Under the pieces are notes generated by a model. It was not told the origin of the DNA. It saw only the letters and a list, made by a program, of their open reading frames with translations, and made no database searches. From Pseudomonas putida (lineage in GTDB: Bacteria > Pseudomonadota > Gammaproteobacteria > Pseudomonadales > Pseudomonadaceae), in the NCBI RefSeq assembly GCF_028682455.1, contig NZ_JANHLD010000006.1, positions 1 through 64,000 of the forward strand: DNA of 64,000 bases. Direction: 5' to 3'. Numbering within the stretch: the first letter of the stretch is position 1; every line of letters starts with the position of its first letter. Shown in pieces: positions 33,292 to 42,665 of this stretch. The position numbers and the translations under genes were made by a program.

Positions 33292-34535
33292 CAGTTGGTA
33301 CCCCCCATGCGACCATTTACTGCACGGTACTTTTCGCCCAGTACAGGCTCGAATTCCTGTCGTGCGGAGCTGGCCAGGTTCAGGCCGTTGATGATGTTCC
33401 CGCGCGTCACATCGTTGCGCAGCTCGAGGAGCAACCAATTGGTCTGCGCTTGGACACGGATCTGCTCTCGCACCAGGTTATCGCCAGTCATGTTCTGCAG
33501 GTCGGCCTGGTACTCAGTGTTTGCGTAACGGCGCCCGACTTCGAAGTACTCAAATTCGCGAGCCGACATTGTCCCTGTGCGTTTAGCTTCTGCAGAAGCG
33601 ATCTTCTGGTAATAGGATTCAGCTGATTTTGAGGTGCGCGCTTCTTTCAGCAGATCCTTCGTTGAGTCCAGAGGCTGGCTTGCGGCGATCATTTGGTCTT
33701 GAGGATCGGTCGCAGCAGATATGATTGAGTTGTACTGGTTCATCAAACCGATGTACTGGACACCTGCGTCAGACTCGGCTTGCCCCTTCTTGAGTTGAGG
33801 AGCCACTGAACGTCTTGCGGAGTTTTGCGTATACATCCTGGCTGCGTCGGTTTGTGCCTGTGTAAATGTGAGGTCCTGATCCTTTCCATCCTTGCCGGCA
33901 CCGATCGTCAGCGAGTCCAGACGCTTGTCGGCCCCGGGCATCGTTGTCGAAACGGCTGGGCAGGCAGTGGCACCACCATATGCAGCGTAATCGTCAGTAT
34001 CGCAGTAGTCCGCATGGATGCTCGCTGAGCGCATCGCATCGATCGAAGGGGGCTGTGCGGGGGCAGTCAGAGCTTGGTTGATTTTAGTGCTGGCAGCTTT
34101 GCCCCCTCCCCCTGAGCGGATGGATGCTTTTACAGCAGCAACCCCCGCTCTAACCTCGTTAAAGCCGCCTGAGCCGGATTCGCTGCAGATCGAGTTAGGC
34201 ACGTAGTAATTTTGGCGGGCATTCTCATACCGACGGCTGCGCTCCTGATTGGCATCGAACTCCCGTTGCACCCGAGCTGCAGTCTCAATGGTGTTAGCTA
34301 CTTTGCTAGCCCCTTGCGTGGTCGCGGTCCCCACTTGGTAAAGCAGCTGACTAACCGACAGGTTCATTGCGCTCACTGACGCTGTAGTAGCGGCGATTGC
34401 CCCAGTCAATGTAACTGTTGAGGTACCGATCGCCCCAACGACACAGCCGTCGCAGAGCGCGTACGCAGGGGTAGAGCCAGCGGACCCGACCAGTAATGCT
34501 ATGGCCAGAGGAGTAATGCGGAAAATGTTCTTCAT
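33291..34535 (-). CDS. TraW-like secreted transfer protein
   Basis: 414 residues with signal peptide MKNIFRITPLAIALLVGSAGSTPAYA. The mature protein is Ala/Ser/Thr-rich, with cysteines (CDGC, SICSES, DYCDTDD, ACPAV) that could be disulfide-bonded, and long helical segments. It lies immediately downstream of DotO and upstream of the TraX-like gene, as IncI1 traW does. IncI1 TraW is similar in length. Role in the channel is not defined. Confidence 0.65.
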   Translation of the reverse strand: MKNIFRITPLAIALLVGSAGSTPAYALCDGCVVGAIGTSTVTLTGAIAATTASVSAMNLSVSQLLYQVGTATTQGASKVANTIETAARVQREFDANQERSRRYENARQNYYVPNSICSESGSGGFNEVRAGVAAVKASIRSGGGGKAASTKINQALTAPAQPPSIDAMRSASIHADYCDTDDYAAYGGATACPAVSTTMPGADKRLDSLTIGAGKDGKDQDLTFTQAQTDAARMYTQNSARRSVAPQLKKGQAESDAGVQYIGLMNQYNSIISAATDPQDQMIAASQPLDSTKDLLKEARTSKSAESYYQKIASAEAKRTGTMSAREFEYFEVGRRYANTEYQADLQNMTGDNLVREQIRVQAQTNWLLLELRNDVTRGNIINGLNLASSARQEFEPVLGEKYRAVNGRMGGTN

Positions 34536-37500
34536 ACGTGTTCTCCTCGGTGGCTTCGGTCGGTGTAGTACTCGGTTACCAGATCCTCTGCCAATTGCTT
34601 CACGACGCTCAGCTTGGTGTTGGATTGGGACGAGTATTCGAGTGCCTCGATGTAAGTTTTGGCGGTGCCCAGCGGGAAGCGCTTGGCGAGGACCTGGCGA
34701 GCAGCCATAGGACCAATTCGCTTGTACAACTCGGTTCGCAGCGCCGTATCTTGCTGAGTGGTGGACATTGCCCAGAGCTCGAGAGGACCAGTTGTGTTGG
34801 TCAGAATCTGGGTGATCGTGCCTTGGTTCGTCTTAAACAGAGCGAGCATGTTGGCACCGTTGCGCCCTGGGCCCGTGCACTGCAGGTGCAGCTGCTGGAT
34901 CGTTTCGTGAGATACCTTGAAGGTCTCCCGCAGCACGTTTTCGTCATCCACGTTGCCGCCGCGCAACACGTAGACCGATGTGGCTGCATTGAGCAAGGGG
35001 AGCGGGAAATCTCGCAGATACTGCGAAATCACCATAATTCGGATACCCCACTTCCGGCCTTCACGGCCGTCCTTCACCAGCGTTTGCACTGGGGTATCCA
35101 TGCCTTCGGTGTTGTGCCATTCGTCATAGGCAATGGTCTTCTGCTGCGAAGCCACATCCTCGGCACGTTTCAGGTGATAGTCGAGGTACAGCGGGGGAGC
35201 TACGAGACGGATATCCTCCTCGCGGAGGAAGTAGTTCTTCGCCCCCAAGTGGCGGGCGAACATGTACATGCAGGAGGTTTTAATCGACCCCTCAGGTGTT
35301 TTCGATCCGATAACGTCGTTGAGATCCACCGAAATAACTCGCGTCGTCGAATCGACTTCAAATCGGGTGCGCCCGGAAAATACGGCGTAGGTTGTCGATG
35401 CCAAAGTGAAGCAACGGCTCATGTATTTCAGCAGCGGTTCGCCCGCGGCGGTTTTGATTTCACCAAAGGTCTGCCGCACGCCTTCGTTGTTCAGCATCGC
35501 CGTGAAGTCGGGTAGGACGGGGGTCGCTTGGCGGTGAGCTAAGGTCGATTCACGCACATAACCAGCAGCGAATAGCATGTCAGTCACTTCGTACCAGGTT
35601 GCAGCGCTCCACCACTTCTCGTCATGCTCAGCGCTGATGCCCGACTCGGCTAGCACTTTGTCAACAGCGGGCACCACATCCGGCTCATACTGATTCGCAC
35701 CTCGACCCGCTTTGTCGTCATACACGAGGGTCATGAGCATTTCGTTCACTGCAGCACAGTCGGAAGGCGTGCGGGCTTTGGCCCCGCCTTGACCATCAGT
35801 GGCGACGCTGGCACAGAGCAAGTTCAAGAAGTCGACGCAGTATTCGCGTTCGCGGCGAGTGGGCTGACGCGCCCCCAGCTGGGGGTCAAATGGGTTCGAT
35901 GCGAAATCGCGGCTGTTCTGCAGTCTGAGATATGCAGCTTCAGACTTACGATGATCTGGCAGCGAATCCTGGATCATCTGGATCAAACCTGAGGACGATG
36001 GACCAACATCCACAATCGTCAGCAAGGGGAGCTGGGTAGCACCTGGACGATGAAGAGTCGCGTTGTGCATGCAGTTAGCTGCAACCGACTTACCCGAGCC
36101 CGGGATGCCTGAAACAAGCTCGATCCAGGTATCCTGAATCGAGCTACCAAGACCAATGGGATAAATCTTCCCGTCTGGTGTTCGTGTGATCCACGAGCCA
36201 TTATCGGGCCACGGGGTTGCCGGCCGCTGCAGCGGCAACATGTTCATGGCTTCCTTGAGGGGAGGAAGAAGTCGGTTAGCGGTATTTTTGGTGGTAAAGC
36301 CGGGGATGGAGGAAGCAAGTGCGGCCATGGGATCGCCATGCGTTTTTTGAACTTGGCAGGTACCCCAGGACTGAATGGCTTTTTCCAGTCGAGAAAGTCG
36401 AGTCTCTAGGTCAGCCTTCGTGGTACTCCAGGAAGAAGCCATGACCTTCATAGACATCACGGCTTCATCCTTCGCAATGGTCTCCAGCATTTTGAAGGAA
36501 TCACGAATAGGCCTGTTGTCTGGAAGAACCCCGACGAAACCAACCATCAATCGGCGGGCGCGCATCATCGAAAGACCGCCTGGTGCGATATCGAATCGAA
36601 TCCTCCACGGATCCTTCTTGCCAACGGCCGAAAAGAGTTTGGTGAAGTGCACAACGTCTTGTGGACCAAGCTCCATCGCAAGCGAGCCGTGCCACAGGCT
36701 GTCCGTTTTGACGTAATTGCCTACGGGCTCCACATCGTTGCTGCAGATCTGATAGCTAAGCCGTGGCGGAACAAGTTCCGAGAAATCCTTTGCATCGGTA
36801 GCCCCGCGAAACATAAAGCGATCACCCACGATCTGGGGCCGGAATTTCTGGGAAGTACCTTCGCGGTTCAACATGATCCTGATGCGCTTAGCCGCCTCGT
36901 GGGCGCTTAGGGGCTTCATCATGATGCCTTTCTTACCCTCGACCCCGCACGAGATGAAGTCATCCATGAGTCGCTCAATCATCGTGTCATGCCGATATTT
37001 GAGAGCGGCAAGGGCAAATGCAGGGTTCTGCCCGTAAACCAGTCGCGGGAGCTTGTGTTTTGATGCCTTCTTGCTCAGCTCGCCGAGCTCGCGATCCTGC
37101 TCCTCATTACTCAACGAAGTCAGGTGCGTGTACACAACCAACAGGTTCTGTTCCCAAGCACAGTGCGGAGCGTTGCGCTTCACGCGGTCAAGGATGATGT
37201 CCTCGCTTTTCAAGCCGATGCGCCGCGCAGTGTTCAGTAGCGGTTCGGCCAGGCGCATCAACTCATCGGTGGCCCGTTCCGGATCACGCTCGAAGCTGAA
37301 CGTGAGGCTATGCCCTTTCTCGCGCATATAGCCAGTCATTCGGACACGCAAGGACTCCAGCATCTCTGAAAACTCAGCTTCTGAGAGCATCTGGTAGGTA
37401 CCTTGGAGATCGAATACTGTCAGTAGCGAGTAATCACTATTGACCAAGGTGTAGGGATCTTTGAGATCCGGGGATTTCTCGATATCGGCATCGGTCAACC

Positions 37501-37612
37501 CCACAGCAGTGGCCAGTTCGCAGTAACTGGTCATGTCTTTGTGAATGAAGTGTTTTGCGAGGTACTCCAAGGTACCTTCAAGTGCATCCACGCACTTATC
37601 GAGAAGTCCCAT
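34532..37612 (-). CDS. dotO: DotO/IcmB (TraU) ATPase
   Basis: 1026 residues, no signal peptide. Walker A SGIPGSGKSVAANCM near residue 500 and a Walker B-like region with AYDEWHNTEG near 830. Size and order match the VirB4-class ATPase DotO/IcmB of Legionella and TraU of IncI1, which energises the inner-membrane complex. The stop overlaps the TraW-like start by four bases. Start follows AAGGAGGCAGC. Confidence 0.9.
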   Translation of the reverse strand: MGLLDKCVDALEGTLEYLAKHFIHKDMTSYCELATAVGLTDADIEKSPDLKDPYTLVNSDYSLLTVFDLQGTYQMLSEAEFSEMLESLRVRMTGYMREKGHSLTFSFERDPERATDELMRLAEPLLNTARRIGLKSEDIILDRVKRNAPHCAWEQNLLVVYTHLTSLSNEEQDRELGELSKKASKHKLPRLVYGQNPAFALAALKYRHDTMIERLMDDFISCGVEGKKGIMMKPLSAHEAAKRIRIMLNREGTSQKFRPQIVGDRFMFRGATDAKDFSELVPPRLSYQICSNDVEPVGNYVKTDSLWHGSLAMELGPQDVVHFTKLFSAVGKKDPWRIRFDIAPGGLSMMRARRLMVGFVGVLPDNRPIRDSFKMLETIAKDEAVMSMKVMASSWSTTKADLETRLSRLEKAIQSWGTCQVQKTHGDPMAALASSIPGFTTKNTANRLLPPLKEAMNMLPLQRPATPWPDNGSWITRTPDGKIYPIGLGSSIQDTWIELVSGIPGSGKSVAANCMHNATLHRPGATQLPLLTIVDVGPSSSGLIQMIQDSLPDHRKSEAAYLRLQNSRDFASNPFDPQLGARQPTRREREYCVDFLNLLCASVATDGQGGAKARTPSDCAAVNEMLMTLVYDDKAGRGANQYEPDVVPAVDKVLAESGISAEHDEKWWSAATWYEVTDMLFAAGYVRESTLAHRQATPVLPDFTAMLNNEGVRQTFGEIKTAAGEPLLKYMSRCFTLASTTYAVFSGRTRFEVDSTTRVISVDLNDVIGSKTPEGSIKTSCMYMFARHLGAKNYFLREEDIRLVAPPLYLDYHLKRAEDVASQQKTIAYDEWHNTEGMDTPVQTLVKDGREGRKWGIRIMVISQYLRDFPLPLLNAATSVYVLRGGNVDDENVLRETFKVSHETIQQLHLQCTGPGRNGANMLALFKTNQGTITQILTNTTGPLELWAMSTTQQDTALRTELYKRIGPMAARQVLAKRFPLGTAKTYIEALEYSSQSNTKLSVVKQLAEDLVTEYYTDRSHRGEHV

Positions 37613-37621
37613 GCTGCCTCC

Positions 37622-38341
37622 TTAGCTCGGCGCGTTCATCACTTCGTGATGAATCTTGGCCCACGTTGAAGTGGGGGCTGCACCATACGCATCCTGTGCC
37701 CAGCCCTTTACAACCTGGCTGAACTGAGCGGGATTGAAGATGACGCTCAACCCTTGGAAAACGAGGGAGTTAACATCGGCGTCGACCTTGCCCAGGCGCG
37801 TCATCGCCTCAGCGAAAATTTTGGGCGAGTGGGTGCCCCAGGCCTTTTCGGTGTATTCCCGATGGGAAGCCATCCAGTTGAGGATTTTTCTCGCGTCCGC
37901 CTTTGTTTGTTCGTCCCCGGTTTCCAGGGCGATCATGGTGGCCCGCTGCAGATGATTGGTGTCCTGGGGAGACAAGCCCGGGAGGTACGCGATGAAGGCA
38001 TCGCCGTCATCGATTTCTCCCAGGTGCTGCCACCCATGACACAGCGGATCTACAAGCCGGAGATTTTCCGGCCGTAGATCCTGATGGTTGTGGTTGATGT
38101 TATGAACATGACCGGCACGAGCGTGTATACCGCAGAAATAGCACTGCCCCTGCGCCTGGCGGGTAATGGTCGCCCGCATTTCGGTCGTCAGTTGTGCCGG
38201 GTTCGGCTCAATAGCGTTTGGAGTGGCATCGCCCCACACGCGCGCTTTTGTGGCCATGGCCATCAACGGCAGAACTGGCTTCTCGAAGTTTTTCCCAAGC
38301 CCCGATACCGGTACTGTCTGATCCTGTTTTACGTCGCTCAT
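37622..38341 (-). CDS. dotN: DotN/IcmJ (TraT) zinc protein
   Basis: 239 residues. A zinc-binding core: CYFCGIHARAGHVHNINHNH, then the NLRLVDPLCHGWQHLG segment, near residues 67-108. This is the HNH-like cluster of DotN/IcmJ, a cytoplasmic partner that links DotL and DotM in the coupling complex. Located between IcmD-like and DotO genes, where IncI1 has traT. Confidence 0.85.
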   Translation of the reverse strand: MSDVKQDQTVPVSGLGKNFEKPVLPLMAMATKARVWGDATPNAIEPNPAQLTTEMRATITRQAQGQCYFCGIHARAGHVHNINHNHQDLRPENLRLVDPLCHGWQHLGEIDDGDAFIAYLPGLSPQDTNHLQRATMIALETGDEQTKADARKILNWMASHREYTEKAWGTHSPKIFAEAMTRLGKVDADVNSLVFQGLSVIFNPAQFSQVVKGWAQDAYGAAPTSTWAKIHHEVMNAPS

Positions 38342-38386
38342 GCAGTCTCCAAGGCAGCCATGTTTCAGGCTGCCAAGTGGTCGAAA

Positions 38387-38833
38387 TCAGTTCGGAACCT
38401 TGCCAAACTCGCTTCCACTGATACCAACAGTCTCGCCGGCAGTGGTCATCATGAAACCAGTGCCACCAAGGGCAGCTCCTGAGAGGAATGGCCCCCAGAT
38501 CTGCTTACCGGTGATGCGCGAGTTTTCATCGTTGGTTTTTTTCCAGGCGTTCAAACCGCCGAAGGACGCCAACGCGAAACCGACGGCCAGGAAAATTGGA
38601 CCGAGGCTGTCTTTGACGGAGTCGCCCTGTTCACTGCCCTTTTCGGCCATGCCAGCGAGACCATCCGCATACGCAGCCTTGGTGACGAAGAGCGTTGACA
38701 TGGTGAGGCCTGCGCCCATGAGCATGATCCCCCGCTGAACGGGATCAGCTTTGTATTCCTCGACCTTGGTCAACAGACGGATGTGACCACGGCGAACAGC
38801 ATCGACAGCGAACTCGAAAGGTTTGAATTTCAT
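38387..38833 (-). CDS. icmD: IcmD/DotP (TraR) inner-membrane protein
   Basis: 148 residues. Two transmembrane helices at about 36-55 (IMLMGAGLTMSTLFVTKAAYA) and 79-95 (GPIFLAVGFALASFGGLNAW), with a glycine-rich hydrophobic C-terminus. This matches IcmD/DotP, a small protein between DotE and DotN genes in type IVB clusters. Confidence 0.75.
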   Translation of the reverse strand: MKFKPFEFAVDAVRRGHIRLLTKVEEYKADPVQRGIMLMGAGLTMSTLFVTKAAYADGLAGMAEKGSEQGDSVKDSLGPIFLAVGFALASFGGLNAWKKTNDENSRITGKQIWGPFLSGAALGGTGFMMTTAGETVGISGSEFGKVPN

Positions 38834-38852
38834 GATGACGCTCCTAGTGTTG

Positions 38853-39386
38853 TTACCAATAGAGTTTGAAGGTGGCCTGAAAGGCCTCGATCACTTTGTC
38901 GACATGGGTCAACGCAGCACCGAAAATCATGTGGGTGAGGCCGCGCCAAACGGCGTCGTCCGCTCCCTGCGAACCCTCTCCTTCAATGACTGCTTTTTTC
39001 ATAAGCAACAGGCCCTTGAAGAAGAAACAACCCCCTGCAAAAGCTGCCAGGGTCAGTACAGCGTTTACAGCTTCCTTGAACTTGCCGAAATTCTCGGCGC
39101 CGCTGTAGGAGATGGCACCGTAGGTTGTTGCACCGCTGCCGTAGCTGTTCCAAGTTGCGGTGATCATCCCGGGCATGTTGAACAGAGCAGCGCCAATCAC
39201 TAGCACCGCAAACGTGCTTCCGAGGGTAATTGGACGATGGCCGGGCTCGATTGTGGCCAGCTGCATCCGACGCAGAACGCTACCGGCGTAAACCATCCCA
39301 GCGAGTGCGCTCAAGGACCAGAGCAACGCCCAAAGTGCGGCGACCAGACTGTTGGCCGCCGAGATGATCATGCTCGCCAGATCCAT
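38853..39386 (-). CDS. dotE: IcmC/DotE (TraQ) inner-membrane protein
   Basis: 177 residues. Four hydrophobic segments: about 5-34 (ISAANSLVAALWALLWSLSAL), 54-74, 107-130 (VNAVLTLAAFAGGCFFFKGL) and 147-160. IcmC/DotE-type proteins have this layout and sit between DotF and IcmD. Nineteen bases separate it from icmD. Confidence 0.75.
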   Translation of the reverse strand: MDLASMIISAANSLVAALWALLWSLSALAGMVYAGSVLRRMQLATIEPGHRPITLGSTFAVLVIGAALFNMPGMITATWNSYGSGATTYGAISYSGAENFGKFKEAVNAVLTLAAFAGGCFFFKGLLLMKKAVIEGEGSQGADDAVWRGLTHMIFGAALTHVDKVIEAFQATFKLYW

Positions 39387-39396
39387 TCTCGGTTCC

Positions 39397-40122
39397 TCAG
39401 CGGATCACGCCACGCGAAGTGGTGACTCGGCGGGCCACTGGATCTATGCCAATGATCTTCACCCCATCTACGAGATCGCCTACCTGCACAACGAAGGTTT
39501 TATCACCGTGCTCGAGCCATGCCTGGTCTGCATAAACTGTGTTCAGGCGATAGCCGGCCACTGCCGAAGGTTGTGTTGCTTGTGGTTGGCGGCGCACTGC
39601 ATGTTGCTGCACCACCTTTTTGCTCGCTGCAGGGGCGGCTTCAAGGAGAGAAACCTTGGCTTCCAATTCGTCGATGGTCTTCTGAAGGCCTACGACGATC
39701 CCGCCCAGGCTCCGGACTTGCTCGTTAAGCGCATTCAACTGCTCGACAGTGATACCCGCCTGTTCTGGATCTGCAGCGGGTGCTAATGGCTCTTGTGGTG
39801 CCAGCACATCCGATACATTGCTCACAGGTGCCGCTTGTTGAACGGGAGTAGGCTGCTGCTGTGGAGCGCTGGTTTGCGCCTTTGGAAGCATTTTTGGAAC
39901 AAGTACGAACACTGCCGCCAGCACTACCGCCAACACCAAAAAGTGCCAGGCCTCGATCTGATTGACGAAGTTGGCAATGCGTTTCTTGCGATCGCCCTGG
40001 ATCGCGTTAACCGGAGGCGTTTTCTCAGGCTGTTGCGTCTGAGCTTTCGGCGTCTCAGCTTGTTTACCCGGCTTAACGCCGGCGTTGAAAATGTCCAACT
40101 CTTCCGCTGCTTGTGTAGTCAT
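39397..40122 (-). CDS. dotF: DotF/IcmG (TraP) core-complex protein
   Basis: 241 residues. A cytoplasmic N-terminus of about 55 residues, one transmembrane helix at 57-75 (AWHFLVLAVVLAAVFVLVPK), a Gln/Pro linker and a periplasmic coiled coil (NALNEQVRSLGGIVVGL). The C-terminus (FVVQVGDLVDGVKIIGIDP) resembles the beta domain of IcmG/TraP. It bridges the inner and outer membrane complexes in Legionella. Confidence 0.8.
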   Translation of the reverse strand: MTTQAAEELDIFNAGVKPGKQAETPKAQTQQPEKTPPVNAIQGDRKKRIANFVNQIEAWHFLVLAVVLAAVFVLVPKMLPKAQTSAPQQQPTPVQQAAPVSNVSDVLAPQEPLAPAADPEQAGITVEQLNALNEQVRSLGGIVVGLQKTIDELEAKVSLLEAAPAASKKVVQQHAVRRQPQATQPSAVAGYRLNTVYADQAWLEHGDKTFVVQVGDLVDGVKIIGIDPVARRVTTSRGVIR

Positions 40123-40142
40123 CTGAAGTCCCCTGCCCTAAC

Positions 40143-41498
40143 TCAGTAGCGAGTTGGATCGATGATGGTTGGCTGGCCCATGTACTGCTGGCCGTATCCT
40201 GGCGAGACACCCTGGTACCCGCCGAACCCGTTTGAGTTGGTGGCACCTGCGGCATTCGGTGAGAGGCGGTACTGCTGCTGAGGCTGGCCACCTGGTTGCC
40301 CGAGCGTATTCAGCTCAGCTTTCTGATTCGCCATCAGCGCGTCTTTTTCCAGCTGGTCACTGGCCAGCACCGGCCCTACGAACTGGATGCCGATCGTGGA
40401 GTTGATCGGACGGATTACTTGTTTTTGTGGCATGTTTGCGGCGTCATTGGCCAGCACCTGCCCGGCCTGTTGGCCGATACCACCGGCAAAGGTGCCTGCG
40501 ACAGCTTTGCCACTAGGCGTTGTGGGATACGTCTGGATCACTGCGCCTTCGCTGGTGATGATGTTTTCCGAAGCGGAGCGCTCGTAAAGCTGGCCAGTCT
40601 TGCCGATCGCCAGGGCCAGAGCAGGGAGAATGATTCGGCTGAAGTAGCGGTTGTTCACATCACCGGACAGAGCCGTACGCATGCTCTCAGGATCAACAGC
40701 TTTGGCTGTGATCTTGTAGCTGCGCCCTTTCCATTCCATGTAGGTGAAGGTCATGTCGATGGTTTCATTGAGGCGCTTGTAACCCATCGCGAAAACCCGT
40801 GCGCCGGCGAGTCGGCCACCGGGAACCTCAGCTGTAACCATCGAGTTCTCATCAGTATCGAGCTCGGTTTTAAGCAGTGCAGGCGTCAGGAAAAAACCAT
40901 CCACGACGACCTGGTCCGGAGCCTTGCCAGCGCGCGAGTTCTGAGATTGCGCAGTGCCTGAGCTACCAGCCGTACCGCCCACCCCTGTCAGGGATGCGGG
41001 TTTGATGGATTGCGAGTACGCCTGCTCCTGAGTGGCGGTACCGGTACCGTGGGTTTTCACCGTCCACCCACTCATGAAAGCGCCGACCTGTTGCGCGACA
41101 AGCTTGTCCATTTCCTTATTGCGCTCTACAGGCTGCTGGGGCTGCGGGGGGGCTTGGTAGTAGTAGTTGACCTGGGGTTGCTGCTGGCTCGCGCCTGCCT
41201 TGTCCGAGGCATCCGCCGGAGTTGCTTGCGTAGTGGACATCACGGACATGTAAGACTGCCCGTTTGATTCAGCCTGTTTGGCGTTGTTGTGGTTGTACTT
41301 CTCCAAGACCTGACGATAGGCCTCGCTCTCCTGAGTAGCCCCCCCCTTCCCATCAGCGGCAATCGCGCCGAGGTTTGAGCTGGTTTGATGACGGCTGTTG
41401 AACCAGGTGTACCCTGCATAGCCGAGGGCTGCGACAGCAATTGCTGCCGCGAGGATGGTTACCTTGGTCTGCCTTCCAATGTCAGCTTGAGTGCTCAT
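40143..41498 (-). CDS. dotG: DotG/IcmE (TraO) channel protein
   Basis: 451 residues. One N-terminal transmembrane helix (TILAAAIAVAALGYAGYTWF, about 13-33), a long Gln-rich linker, and a C-terminal VirB10-like domain (VDGFFLTPALLKTELDTDE, then RYFSRIILPALALAIG). Legionella DotG is over 1000 residues because of a repeat region that is missing here. The size is as in IncI1 TraO. It spans the envelope as part of the core complex. Confidence 0.85.
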   Translation of the reverse strand: MSTQADIGRQTKVTILAAAIAVAALGYAGYTWFNSRHQTSSNLGAIAADGKGGATQESEAYRQVLEKYNHNNAKQAESNGQSYMSVMSTTQATPADASDKAGASQQQPQVNYYYQAPPQPQQPVERNKEMDKLVAQQVGAFMSGWTVKTHGTGTATQEQAYSQSIKPASLTGVGGTAGSSGTAQSQNSRAGKAPDQVVVDGFFLTPALLKTELDTDENSMVTAEVPGGRLAGARVFAMGYKRLNETIDMTFTYMEWKGRSYKITAKAVDPESMRTALSGDVNNRYFSRIILPALALAIGKTGQLYERSASENIITSEGAVIQTYPTTPSGKAVAGTFAGGIGQQAGQVLANDAANMPQKQVIRPINSTIGIQFVGPVLASDQLEKDALMANQKAELNTLGQPGGQPQQQYRLSPNAAGATNSNGFGGYQGVSPGYGQQYMGQPTIIDPTRY

Positions 41499-41506
41499 GC
41501 GCTACC

Positions 41507-42652
41507 TCAGTAAATATCGAGTTGGAGGGTGACTTTCTGACCCATCTGCGAGAGGGTGATGAAGGGAGTCACAGGTAAGCGGTACACGCGAGTACCGTCG
41601 CCAGCAGCGAGGGTGTTATCGAACGCGGTTTGAAAATCCTGCCGGGTACGAACGTAAAGATTCCCGTCGTACTGCCAGATCTGGGTATGCGATGGAACCG
41701 CGCCTTGCGCCTTCACCTGCTTGGCGTCTTTCGGCGGAATTCCGTCCAGGAAGGCCTGCAGGAGATCGTCGTACAGCGCGATTTTGCCGGGCCCCATTAC
41801 AGCCGCCTTTGCCAAGGGGCCGCGCCCTGGAACGCGAAGGTCAAGTCGAGCGTCATACACCCGGGCGCGGTCCTTGTTACCATCAGGCTCACCGCTAACG
41901 ATCTTGACGATCACAGGCGTTGTAGCTCCTTCTAGGTACAGAGCCAGGCTGCCAGTCTCGTAAGGCGATGGAGTCGACACCACGACTGTATGGGTGCCTT
42001 GCAGCCACTCCGCGCTATACAGATCGGGGTTCGAAACACGGGGTGTAGCTGCAAGCGGCCACGGAGCGCCCGTCGAATCCAGAACAATGAGGTTCGATAG
42101 CTCGCCTGGAACGACGCGCAGCACTGGCATCGAAGCTCCAGGGCTCAAATCAACCGACACGCTGGAAATACGGGGAATCCCTCGCACTGGCTGCCAAGCC
42201 TTGGCCTTTCGAGTGTTCTCCAATGCCTGACGCATCTGCTTGATTTGCTCAGGGGTGAACGGCTGAGCTACCTCCATTGCTTCGTCGAAATGGTCATTTT
42301 CAGGCGGGTTGAGAGGTGGCAGTGGAGCTGTCCCGTTTTGTGGTTGAGGACCACCAGCGGGTTGTCCAGCGACCGCGTAATTGGCCGGGCCATAGTTGGT
42401 CTGCGGAAAGGCATTCTGCATCTGTGGATTCACACCAGGCTGTTGAGCACCTGGTGCAGCCGGGAAACCCGCCTGCCGAGCTGGACCTTCAACCCGAACC
42501 CATTGCCCACCGTTTGGGGCTTGAATGGGCTGCTGTTGTCCTTGCATTGGTTGGCCTTGGGGTTGGGCTTGCGCACCATTGCCTTGTTGCTCTGCCTGAG
42601 CCGTGCCGATCGCGAGCGTCAAGACTGACGCGACGAATACTGATTTCATCAT
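41507..42652 (-). CDS. dotH: DotH/IcmK (TraN) outer-membrane core protein
   Basis: 381 residues from an ATG nine bases after AAGGAGG; a second ATG follows directly. The signal peptide is MMKSVFVASVLTLAIGTAQA, then a Gln/Pro/Gly-rich region of about 100 residues. The C-terminal half has beta-strand patterns (PRISSVSVDLSPGASMPVL, then LSNLIVLDSTGAPWPL) typical of DotH/IcmK, which form the outer ring of the channel. Confidence 0.85.
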   Translation of the reverse strand: MMKSVFVASVLTLAIGTAQAEQQGNGAQAQPQGQPMQGQQQPIQAPNGGQWVRVEGPARQAGFPAAPGAQQPGVNPQMQNAFPQTNYGPANYAVAGQPAGGPQPQNGTAPLPPLNPPENDHFDEAMEVAQPFTPEQIKQMRQALENTRKAKAWQPVRGIPRISSVSVDLSPGASMPVLRVVPGELSNLIVLDSTGAPWPLAATPRVSNPDLYSAEWLQGTHTVVVSTPSPYETGSLALYLEGATTPVIVKIVSGEPDGNKDRARVYDARLDLRVPGRGPLAKAAVMGPGKIALYDDLLQAFLDGIPPKDAKQVKAQGAVPSHTQIWQYDGNLYVRTRQDFQTAFDNTLAAGDGTRVYRLPVTPFITLSQMGQKVTLQLDIY

Positions 42653-42665
42653 CGTGGGATCCTCC